From: Autumnicola sp041679265
GTDB taxonomy: Bacteria; Bacteroidota; Bacteroidia; Flavobacteriales; Flavobacteriaceae
Direction of reading: 5' to 3'
Length of the DNA stretch: 64,000 bases
NCBI RefSeq assembly: GCF_041679265.1
Contig: NZ_JBGFSM010000003.1
Location: 1-64,000, forward strand
This document shows, one piece after another, positions 51,837 through 59,806 of the stretch. The translations under genes and the position numbers were made by a program. The notes beneath the pieces were generated by a model. That model had not been told where the DNA came from. It saw only the letters and a program-made list of their open reading frames with translations, and searched no databases. Numbering within the stretch: the first letter of the stretch is position 1; every line of letters begins with the position of its first letter.

Positions 51837-54770
51837 TTAAAAATCGATAGCTTCATAAATTACCTCCTGTATTTTTGAGCGGATATCCTGCCGTATCAAT
51901 GCCCGGTTATTCGAATCTGGATACGTCCTGTTAGACAAAAATACATATATAATTTCTTCTGCCGGGTCTGCCCATGCAAAAGTTCCGGTAAATCCGCTAT
52001 GCCCAAAACTGGAAGGCGACACGCAACCGCAGGTAGGTCCTGCATTATGTAATTGAGGTTTGTCGAATCCAACTCCCCTCCTTACATCTTCATCGCAATA
52101 ATAACAGGTGTTGAATTTAGAAATGGTTTGCGGTTTTAAAAACTCATCTCCTCCATAGCTTCCTCCATTGAGGTACATCTGCATGATCTTAGCCACATCA
52201 TTGGAGGTACTGAATAATCCCGCATGGCCGCCAATTCCTCCTTGCATAGCCGCACCCTGGTCATGAACATAGCCATGGACAGTTTGTGCTCTCCATAGTT
52301 TGTCTTCTTCGGCTGGAGCAATTTGTTCAATACTAAAACGGGAAAGAGGTAAATATCCGGTGTAATTTGCTCCCAGCGGGCGGTAAAATTTTTCCTGGGT
52401 GAGACTGTTCAAATTGGTGTGGTAATAATCTTCCAGGTAATACTTCAGAATATAAAAAGGTAAATCACTATACTTGTATTCTTTTTTCCTTTCCAGACTA
52501 CTATCTCTTATAAGGCTCAAAATAGTATCCTGCGCATCATCCTTAATGTACATGTGGTCTGCCACCTGAGTATGAAAAGTTTCCCGCGGCACCTTGCTGT
52601 AAAAGGCATCTGAAGGTTTACGCGTACTTTTATCCAGCGTGGAGATATAAAAAGGGATCCATGCCTTTAATCTCGCGTAATGCATCAACATGTCCTGCAG
52701 CCTGATATTTTCTTTATTTGAACCTTTAAAAACAGGCATCATTTCTCCCAAGGTAGTATTAAAACTTACAATTCCTTTCTCCTCCTGCTCCATAATTATG
52801 GGCAGAGTGGCAAGGATCTTTGTAAGCGAAGCCAAATCATAAAGAGTGGTATCAGTCACCGATAGATTTTTGTTGTAGGTCTGGTAGCCAAAATTACGCT
52901 GGTAAACCACTTTTCCTTTCCTGGCTACTAAAATCTGTGCACCGGGAGTCATCTTTTTATCTATGGCATCATTTATAATAGAATCTATCTCCTTAAGCTT
53001 TTCTGAATTTAAACCTACCGTTTCCGGAAGGCCATAACTAAGGCGGTTCAGGTTTTTGGTATGTAAACCTGTACCTTCCGGAAACTCATTGCCAATGCTC
53101 ACAGGCAGTTCACCTTTGGCTTCAGTAGCACCAAAAAGCACCTGGGCCACCTTTTGCTGGGCAATTTCATTATTCTGGTAACCTAAAACTACAGCATCAA
53201 TATCATTAAAACTGGGGATATCCAGTAAAGCATATGGGCGGGCAAAAACGCTGAGCAGTGTCTTGTTCTTTCTGGCAATTTCATAGAGCCACCTGATCTC
53301 TTTACCGGAAAACTTATAATTTGCCCAGGGGCTGGTATCAGGTTTATGAAAACCAACGACCACCAGATCGTATTCATCTAATTTCTCCTGTAATTCTGAA
53401 AGTGTACTGGCCCTTATCCAGTCAATTTTGGTGTATTTTTTTAGTTGCTCTAAAAAAGCGCTACCGTCCCCATCGCCAAAATTTACATACGCGATCTTCT
53501 TTTTTGCCAGCTTTTTAATTGGCAGAATTCCGGTGTTGTTCTTTAGGACGGTAATGGAATTTTCAGTGAGCTTTTCAAAAAGTGCTTTATCCCGAATATT
53601 GTTCAGTTCTTCAACAAGGTAGTTTTCATTTACCGCTTTATAATGGTTTAATCCGGCCTTATACTTAGCATAAAGAATTTTTTTAACCGAATGGCCCAGG
53701 CGTTGTTCAGTAATTGTGCCTGAATTATAGGCATCAATAATCTTTTGCGAAGCTGTAGGAACATCTTCAGAAATCAACAAAACATCGTTCCCGGCCATAA
53801 ATGCGGCAAGGTCTATATCTCCCGGTTCGCTGTAATTGGAAGCACCTTTCATGTTTAGCGCATCTGTAAAGATAAGTCCGTTAAACCCCAGCTCTTGTTT
53901 TAAAATACCCGTTACCACAGCTTTGCTTAAGGAAGAAGGGACGCCATCTTCTTTCTCCAGTGCCGGAACATTTAAATGCGCAACCATTACACTGGAAAGG
54001 CCTTCCTGGATCATTTCGCGATAAGGAAAAAGTTCAACACTATCTATTCGCTTTTTAGAAAAGGAAATGGTGGGCAGGGTTTTATGGGAATCAGCATCGG
54101 TATCACCATGGCCCGGGAAATGTTTAGCGCTGGAAAGGATTCCTTCCCGCTGCATCCCTTTCATAAAAGCAATGGCTTTTGCCGTCACTTTTTCCTTATT
54201 TTCACCAAAAGAACGATTCCCGATAATTGGATTTTCGGGATTGGTATTAATATCTACAACAGGAGCAAAATTTATATGAACTCCAAGTCTTCTGGCATTT
54301 CGGGAAATAGCTGCCCCGGCCTCTTCTATAAGCTGGTTATTTTGAATGGCTCCAAGGGTCATATTCCACGGAAGGGCAAAAGTGGAATCCAGCCGCATGG
54401 CCAGGCCCCACTCTGCATCCATACCTATTAAAAGAGGAACTGCTGAAATTTCCTGAAACTCATTGGTTAATTTCGCCTGCCTTACCGGGCCACCTTTAGA
54501 AAAGATCACGCCTCCAATCTTTTCTTCTTCAATCAATTTTCTTGTTTTGTCTATTTCAGCGGCACTTCCGCTGGAAAAAACGTCCACCATAAACAGCTGC
54601 CCCACCTTTTCCTTCAACGTCATGGTATTGTAAAGGCTGTCCACCCATTTTTTTTGAGCGGCAAAATCTTTACTGATTAAAGGACTGGTTTGCTGGGCAG
54701 AAAGGTTTAGAAATGATAGAAAAAAAAGGAAGCTGAAAAACAGGATTTTCGGAACTGTTTTCAAATTCAT
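51837..54770 (-). CDS. GH3 N-acetylhexosaminidase fused to beta-lactamase-like domain
   Basis: A 977-residue exported protein (signal MNLKTVPKILFFSFLFFLS). Residues 30-380 are a NagZ-like GH3 domain, with KHFPGHGDTDADSH (the catalytic His/Asp loop) and FTDALNMKGAS (catalytic Asp). A second GH3 part follows (residues 390-570). Residues 600-970 are a serine beta-lactamase/DD-peptidase-like domain with the Ser-x-x-Lys motif near 648 (LASLTKIL). It probably cleaves GlcNAc-anhMurNAc from muropeptides; the role of the second domain is unclear. Start is adjacent to the preceding gene's stop. Confidence 0.85.
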   Translation of the reverse strand: MNLKTVPKILFFSFLFFLSFLNLSAQQTSPLISKDFAAQKKWVDSLYNTMTLKEKVGQLFMVDVFSSGSAAEIDKTRKLIEEEKIGGVIFSKGGPVRQAKLTNEFQEISAVPLLIGMDAEWGLAMRLDSTFALPWNMTLGAIQNNQLIEEAGAAISRNARRLGVHINFAPVVDINTNPENPIIGNRSFGENKEKVTAKAIAFMKGMQREGILSSAKHFPGHGDTDADSHKTLPTISFSKKRIDSVELFPYREMIQEGLSSVMVAHLNVPALEKEDGVPSSLSKAVVTGILKQELGFNGLIFTDALNMKGASNYSEPGDIDLAAFMAGNDVLLISEDVPTASQKIIDAYNSGTITEQRLGHSVKKILYAKYKAGLNHYKAVNENYLVEELNNIRDKALFEKLTENSITVLKNNTGILPIKKLAKKKIAYVNFGDGDGSAFLEQLKKYTKIDWIRASTLSELQEKLDEYDLVVVGFHKPDTSPWANYKFSGKEIRWLYEIARKNKTLLSVFARPYALLDIPSFNDIDAVVLGYQNNEIAQQKVAQVLFGATEAKGELPVSIGNEFPEGTGLHTKNLNRLSYGLPETVGLNSEKLKEIDSIINDAIDKKMTPGAQILVARKGKVVYQRNFGYQTYNKNLSVTDTTLYDLASLTKILATLPIIMEQEEKGIVSFNTTLGEMMPVFKGSNKENIRLQDMLMHYARLKAWIPFYISTLDKSTRKPSDAFYSKVPRETFHTQVADHMYIKDDAQDTILSLIRDSSLERKKEYKYSDLPFYILKYYLEDYYHTNLNSLTQEKFYRPLGANYTGYLPLSRFSIEQIAPAEEDKLWRAQTVHGYVHDQGAAMQGGIGGHAGLFSTSNDVAKIMQMYLNGGSYGGDEFLKPQTISKFNTCYYCDEDVRRGVGFDKPQLHNAGPTCGCVSPSSFGHSGFTGTFAWADPAEEIIYVFLSNRTYPDSNNRALIRQDIRSKIQEVIYEAIDF

Positions 54771-55256
54771 TTATTTCAAAAATCGGTTATGCCAGCTTTC
54801 AGAAGCGGGAATTTCCCAATCTGAAAGGTATTCGGCTTTATTATTTACGAGGTTATTAAACACAATCGTCTTGGAAGAAACAGCCTTTTCTTTGGCCATT
54901 TTTCTGAAGTCACTAAGATTTTTATAGGCGATAAATTCTCCCTGTTTATAAGAAACATTCATTTTGTCCAGAAGGTCTACCTCATATTCCTTCTCTAACT
55001 GCTGAATAAAATGAACGGAAGCATCTATGGAACAGCCTGAAGCGGCATTCACCTGCTGGTCCAGCGCCAGAATAATAAAACGCCGGTACTTTATTTCGAA
55101 CGAAGCTTTAAGCTCTGCACCATGCGCAGTCCATTGCTTAATAAAACGTTCCAGTTTTGGAGTGATTTCCTGAAGTTCTTCTTCAGTAAAGGGGCGGTTT
55201 GATTGATAGATCCACACCCGCGAACTATCAGGTAAAGTATTAAAAGGTACTAACAT
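54771..55256 (-). CDS. Conserved protein of unknown function
   Basis: A 161-residue soluble protein with MLVPFNTLPDSSRVWIYQSNR at the start and NAASGCSIDASVHFIQQLEKEY in the middle. The same protein is sometimes called an ABC transporter ATPase in Flavobacteriia, but no Walker motifs are present, so that name is unsupported. Its last base abuts the GH3 gene start, so the three genes (this, GH3 fusion, bshA) form a likely operon with a promoter at 55309-55316. Confidence 0.7.
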   Translation of the reverse strand: MLVPFNTLPDSSRVWIYQSNRPFTEEELQEITPKLERFIKQWTAHGAELKASFEIKYRRFIILALDQQVNAASGCSIDASVHFIQQLEKEYEVDLLDKMNVSYKQGEFIAYKNLSDFRKMAKEKAVSSKTIVFNNLVNNKAEYLSDWEIPASESWHNRFLK

Positions 55257-55308
55257 TGTTATGTGAAAAAATAGGTTTCTACAAAGCTAATTGTTTAGGC
55301 TATAGCTT

Positions 55309-55316
55309 CAAATATA
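55309..55316 (-). promoter_or_regulatory. Candidate -7 box (TATATTTG) for the GH3/bshA operon
   Basis: The minus-strand TATATTTG fits TAnnTTTG and lies 52 bases before the first ATG at 55256. Confidence 0.4.
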
Positions 55317-55388
55317 GTACCGGAATTTAACTTTTAGGATTAAAAAGCAGCTTTTGTATTTACGCTGAAATTTAAAAAGAAGTATAAT

Positions 55389-56180
55389 TTAAAGATCATC
55401 GGCAGAAGCAATCATTTCAGCCACATCCATTACCGCAATGCTGTCTTCCTTATCCTTATTCTTAACCCCATCGGTAAGCATGGTATTACAAAAAGGGCAG
55501 CCTGCGGCAACCACCTCCGGCTTAACTTCCATAGCCTCTTCAGTGCGCTTTATATTGATGTCTTTAGTGCCGGGTTCCGGCTCTTTAAACATTTGCGCGC
55601 CACCGGCCCCACAGCATAAACCATTGCGTTTACAGTTTCGCATCTCCACAAGTTCTACTTCCAGCTTGCGAAGCAGATCACGCGGAGCTTCATATTCTTC
55701 ATTGCCACGCCCGAGATAGCAGGGATCATGGAAGGTGATCTTTTTACCTTTAAATTTACCGCCTTCCACTTTTAGGCGCCCTTCATTAAGAAGCGATTTT
55801 AAAAACTGGGTGTGGTGCATCACCTCATAATTGCCGCCAAGGGATGGATATTCATTCTTCATGGTGTTAAAGCAATGCGGACAGGTAGTTACAATTTTTT
55901 TAATCTCGTAACCATTAAGCACTTCTATATTGGTCACTGCCTGCATCTGGAACAGGAATTCGTTCCCGGCACGTTTGGCAGGGTCCCCGGTGCAGCTTTC
56001 TTCTGTGCCCAAAACCGCAAAATCTACTCCCGCTTTATTTAAAAGTTTTACAAAGGCTTTGGTGATCTTTTTTGCCCTGTCGTCAAAACTACCGGCGCAT
56101 CCCACCCAAAACAGGACTTCGGGCTGTTTGCCTTCTGCCATGAATTCAGCCATTGTTGGAACTTTTAATGTTTCTGCCAT
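55389..56180 (-). CDS. CCG-domain Fe-S protein (HdrB/LutA-like)
   Basis: A 263-residue protein with two CCG domains: VGCAGSFDDRAKK and TTCPHCFNTMKNEYP, then HDPCYLGRGNEEY, GLCCGAGGAQMF and AAGCPFCNTMLTDG. CCG domains hold Fe-S clusters for heterodisulfide- or hydroxyacid-type electron transfer. It is 22 bases after the membrane Fe-S protein gene and likely its partner, an HdrD-like pair. Electron donor and acceptor unknown. Confidence 0.8.
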   Translation of the reverse strand: MAETLKVPTMAEFMAEGKQPEVLFWVGCAGSFDDRAKKITKAFVKLLNKAGVDFAVLGTEESCTGDPAKRAGNEFLFQMQAVTNIEVLNGYEIKKIVTTCPHCFNTMKNEYPSLGGNYEVMHHTQFLKSLLNEGRLKVEGGKFKGKKITFHDPCYLGRGNEEYEAPRDLLRKLEVELVEMRNCKRNGLCCGAGGAQMFKEPEPGTKDINIKRTEEAMEVKPEVVAAGCPFCNTMLTDGVKNKDKEDSIAVMDVAEMIASADDL

Positions 56181-56202
56181 ATCGCTACTCCTTGTTTTGT
56201 AA

Positions 56203-57546
56203 TTATGAATTTTCTTTGGCCCAGTTTAACCTGTCCATCTGGTTGTAAGGCCAGGGTGCACCGTTGTTTTCTATATTGGTCATAGAAATTGCCAGCTCAT
56301 TAGGAGCCGCACTTTGTTCCATTACCAGATATCTTCTCATATCCACAATAATAGACATGGGATCTATCCCTACGGGACAGGCTTCCACACATGCGTTGCA
56401 GGTAGTACAGGCCCATAGTTCTTCTCTTTGAATATAATCGTCCAGCAGTTGTTTACCGTCTTCTTTAAACTCCCCGTTTTTGTTAATATTCTCACCTACT
56501 TCCTCCAAACGGTCCCTGGTATCCATCATAATCTTTCTTGGGGAAAGTTTTTTTCCGGTCTTGTTAGCGGGGCATTCTGCCGTACATCTCCCGCATTCGG
56601 TACAGGTATAGGCGTTTAGAAGCTGAACACGATTAAGATCCATAACATCTGAAGCTCCAAATTTCTCAGGTTCTTCAGTTTCTTCTCCTTCAGCCGGAGC
56701 CGCAAAAGGGTCGGCATCGGGATCCATCATTAGTTTTACTTCATCTGTTACCGACTGTAAATTGTCAAATTCTCCCTTCGGCTTTAATTTTGAAAAATAG
56801 ACGTTGGGAAATGCCAGTAAAATATGAAGGTGCTTGGAATAATATAAGTAATTCAGAAAAAATAAAATTCCGAGAATATGAAGCCACCAGGCGGTTCTTT
56901 CAATAATAATGAGGGTGCCGTCGCTTAAACCTTCAAAAACAGGTAACATAAACTGGCTCACAGGAAAAGAACCCATAATTCCGGCCTCATTGGCATAATG
57001 CTCCACGCCATTTACCTGTAATTGATAATCTGCCACGTTCATCGTTAGGAACAACAGCATCAGCACCATTTCAAAATAAAGGATATAATTAGCGTCATTT
57101 TTAGGCCAGCCCTTCAGCTCACGGCCCAGAAACCTGTAAATGTTGGTAATGTTTCTCCTGGTCCAGAATATTATTACCCCCAGAAGAACCAGTAGCGCGA
57201 GAATTTCGAATGCAGCTATCAAAAAATTATAAAAGCCGCCCATAAAGGAAAAGATGCGATGGGTACCAAACACCCCGTCTATAATAATTTCCAGAACCTC
57301 AATATTAATAATTATGAAACCGAGGTAGACTATAACATGAAGAATACCAGCGATGGGTTTTCTAACCATCTTGCTCTGGCCAAACGCGATCCTGGCCATT
57401 TTGGAAAATCGTTCCCCTGCCCTGTCTTTTCTATCTATTTCTTTCCCTAATTTGATATTTCGAATGAGCAGGCGGATATTTTTCGCGAAAAATCCCAGGC
57501 CTGCCACCAGGGCAATTAAGAATAAGATTTGGGCGATAATTTGCAT
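56203..57546 (-). CDS. Membrane Fe-S protein (HdrE/DsrM-like)
   Basis: A 447-residue protein. Residues 1-260 hold six likely membrane helices with His residues of the NarI/DsrM type. The C-terminal part has two 4Fe-4S sites, YTCTECGRCTAECP and WACTTCNACVEACP. It probably passes electrons between quinone and the CCG protein encoded next. The two form a membrane-bound Hdr-like module. It begins five bases after the MCE-domain gene. Confidence 0.82.
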   Translation of the reverse strand: MQIIAQILFLIALVAGLGFFAKNIRLLIRNIKLGKEIDRKDRAGERFSKMARIAFGQSKMVRKPIAGILHVIVYLGFIIINIEVLEIIIDGVFGTHRIFSFMGGFYNFLIAAFEILALLVLLGVIIFWTRRNITNIYRFLGRELKGWPKNDANYILYFEMVLMLLFLTMNVADYQLQVNGVEHYANEAGIMGSFPVSQFMLPVFEGLSDGTLIIIERTAWWLHILGILFFLNYLYYSKHLHILLAFPNVYFSKLKPKGEFDNLQSVTDEVKLMMDPDADPFAAPAEGEETEEPEKFGASDVMDLNRVQLLNAYTCTECGRCTAECPANKTGKKLSPRKIMMDTRDRLEEVGENINKNGEFKEDGKQLLDDYIQREELWACTTCNACVEACPVGIDPMSIIVDMRRYLVMEQSAAPNELAISMTNIENNGAPWPYNQMDRLNWAKENS

Positions 57547-57551
57547 GGATA

Positions 57552-58502
57552 TTACTTTAGGCTATCTTCAGGCTCTGTATAACCCTTTGGGCGTTTTCCA
57601 AAAACCGAAAAATGTACATACCGCTTAGGGTTAAGTTTTATATCCTGCAGTAATTCTTCCAATTGTTTGGTGGCACGATCCAGGTTATTGTATACCTCGG
57701 GATCATTAATAAGCTTTCCTGCTGTGCCTTCCCCTTCGGCAAGGCTATTGGTGATATTTTCAAAATCGGCGACCACATTTTCCAGGTCATTCGTCATTTT
57801 GCTAAGATTTACATTAGCCAGGGTATCAGAAAACCTATTAAAGTTGGTGGACATTTCGTCCAGGTTGGTAAGGGTGTGATCTATTTTACCTGCATTGCCA
57901 TGAACAATTTCTTCGAGAGACTCTGCGGCTCCCCTAAAAGACCTTGAAGTAGCACTTAAATTCTGAAATGTATTTTGGATGTTATTTGTTGTGGAATCAT
58001 TCAACACCCTATTTATTCCGGAAAGCAGGGAATCGGCGCTCACAATGGCATTTTCAACTTTAGCCTGCAGCGGGGTAAGCTTGTCGTTAACCAACTCCAT
58101 TATCCCCTCTTCAATTTCGCCGCGAAGGGTATCACCAGATTTTGCAAGATTCCCTTTTTCATAATTAGGAACTATGGCAAGAGATTTCCCGCCAATAATA
58201 TTACCACCGTAAATGTTGGCCACACTGTTGGCAGAAAAAGGAAAATCGTTATCTACAGTAAATTTCACCACCAGTAAACCGGTATTGTTCAGGAAATCTA
58301 TACTGGAAACCTGGCCAACCTTAAGACCATTAATAGTAACTGCGGAAGAAGGCGAAAGGCCTTCAACATCGTCATAAACCGCATAAAATACTCTGCTGTC
58401 ATCAAGGAGATTTTTGCCTTTGAGGAAACTATAACCGAAAATAAGAATAAGTATGGCAATGATGCCAAGTATGGCTGTTTTTACCTCTTTAGAATACTTC
58501 AA
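57552..58502 (-). CDS. MCE/MlaD-domain lipid-transport protein
   Basis: A 316-residue protein with one N-terminal membrane helix (VKTAILGIIAILILIFGYSFLKG) and an MCE domain at residues 37-115 (VEGLSPSSAVTINGLKVGQV, NDFPFSANSVANIYGG). The C-terminal half is helical (repeats such as NLDEMSTNFNRFSDTLANV), as in MlaD partners that bridge the periplasm. It probably holds lipids during trafficking to the outer membrane. No MlaE/MlaF genes are next to it. It starts 54 bases after the amidase gene. Confidence 0.85.
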   Translation of the reverse strand: MKYSKEVKTAILGIIAILILIFGYSFLKGKNLLDDSRVFYAVYDDVEGLSPSSAVTINGLKVGQVSSIDFLNNTGLLVVKFTVDNDFPFSANSVANIYGGNIIGGKSLAIVPNYEKGNLAKSGDTLRGEIEEGIMELVNDKLTPLQAKVENAIVSADSLLSGINRVLNDSTTNNIQNTFQNLSATSRSFRGAAESLEEIVHGNAGKIDHTLTNLDEMSTNFNRFSDTLANVNLSKMTNDLENVVADFENITNSLAEGEGTAGKLINDPEVYNNLDRATKQLEELLQDIKLNPKRYVHFSVFGKRPKGYTEPEDSLK

Positions 58503-58556
58503 AAGCTATTTTTTTAGGATCCGTACAAATTTAGAAATAAAAATAGAAAAGTACAT

Positions 58557-59669
58557 CTAATTGAGCTTTGATTTTAACGCCTCATTAACTGTAATCTTAT
58601 GCCCGTTCCTGAAAGCGACAATATAACTGGAAGAATATCCGCTTTTTATGGCCTGCTGATGCAAATGCTGAATTTGAAGATAATCTGAAGTCGCACCAAG
58701 ATAATATTTATAAAGGGAGCCTTCTTTAGCACGGGTTACATTTTCCAGCCCTTTAAAATTATAAGGTTTGGTTTCCAGTTTTTTAGAACCGGCAGCCAGC
58801 TGCACTTTAAAAGTAATGCCTTCATAATAACTGGAATTGCTTACAGGTGTTGACTCTATATTTCCGGCGGTTTCAGGAATACTTTCTAAAGTAGAGAGGT
58901 TAATGTTTTTACTGTAATTAATAATGGCCTGGGAAATAGCATCGGCCATTTTATTTTGCCCGCTGTTGCTGTTTAAAAAAGCTCCTTCTTCATCATTGGT
59001 AAGAAAGCCGGTTTCTATTAGCACACTGGGCATTACAGCTTCACGTAATACAAGAAAGACATCCTGTTTAACTCCCCTGTTATTCCTTTCAAGCTCGTTG
59101 GTGAATTTCTTCTGAATAAAATCTGCGAGCAGGATGCTCTGATTTAAATATTCTTCCTGCATCAAGGCCAGACCTATATAAGATTCAGGAGAATTAGGAT
59201 CAAAACCATTATAGGTAACCTCGTAATCCTCTTCCAGATAAATTACGGAGTTCTCCCGTTTGGCAATTTCTAAATTATCATCACTTCTCCTAAGCCCCAG
59301 CACAAAAGTTTCGGTTCCTTTGGCCTGTGAACTATGGGAGTTGCAATGCACCGAAACAAACAGGTCTGCCCTGGCATCGTTGGCAATTTGTGTTCGCTCT
59401 TTGAGCGGAATAAAAACATCGCTGTCTCTGGTATAAATTACTTCTATCCCGTTCTTTTCAAGCTCCTTCCCTACTTTTAGAATGATACTAAGCGCAATGT
59501 TCTTCTCTTTGTACCCATTTCCCATGTTACCGGGATCTTTACCTCCATGGCCTGCATCCAGGACCACTACAAAACGATCTTTTGGAGGCACTTCACTGGC
59601 AAAGGCATCAGGCCGAAAATTAAAAACAAAAAGAAATAATACGAAAAGTTTAATTAAGTTCGTTCTCAT
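58557..59669 (-). CDS. N-Acetylmuramoyl-L-alanine amidase (Amidase_3)
   Basis: A 370-residue secreted amidase with signal peptide MRTNLIKLFVLFLFVFNFRPDAFA. The catalytic domain (residues 35-250) has the zinc residues His in VVLDAGHGGKD, Glu in YKEKNIALSI, His in FVSVHCNSHSS, and the catalytic Glu in VLIETGFLTN. The C-terminus (residues 290-370) looks like a SPOR-type peptidoglycan-binding domain. It splits septal peptidoglycan. It is the first gene of the minus-strand operon that includes the MCE and Hdr-like genes, and is divergent from lptD. Confidence 0.87.
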   Translation of the reverse strand: MRTNLIKLFVLFLFVFNFRPDAFASEVPPKDRFVVVLDAGHGGKDPGNMGNGYKEKNIALSIILKVGKELEKNGIEVIYTRDSDVFIPLKERTQIANDARADLFVSVHCNSHSSQAKGTETFVLGLRRSDDNLEIAKRENSVIYLEEDYEVTYNGFDPNSPESYIGLALMQEEYLNQSILLADFIQKKFTNELERNNRGVKQDVFLVLREAVMPSVLIETGFLTNDEEGAFLNSNSGQNKMADAISQAIINYSKNINLSTLESIPETAGNIESTPVSNSSYYEGITFKVQLAAGSKKLETKPYNFKGLENVTRAKEGSLYKYYLGATSDYLQIQHLHQQAIKSGYSSSYIVAFRNGHKITVNEALKSKLN

Positions 59670-59751
59670 AAACAGGTAACGCTAATATCGGGGTGAATAT
59701 TTTAATTACTATTTTTCACTCATTCACAAAAGTCAGGTGGAAAAATATATG

Positions 59752-59759
59752 TAATTTTG
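59752..59759 (+). promoter_or_regulatory. Candidate -7 box (TAATTTTG) for lptD
   Basis: TAATTTTG fits TAnnTTTG. It lies inside the longest possible lptD frame and 48 bases before the preferred TTG start at 59807. Confidence 0.35.
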
Positions 59760-59806
59760 GAATCGCAAAAAGCAAGCCACTCTATACAAAAATAGTACTT
59801 AAAGCA

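Noticed and set aside
54771..55256. ABC transporter ATPase
   Set aside because: The name circulates for this family, but no Walker A, Walker B or signature motif is present.
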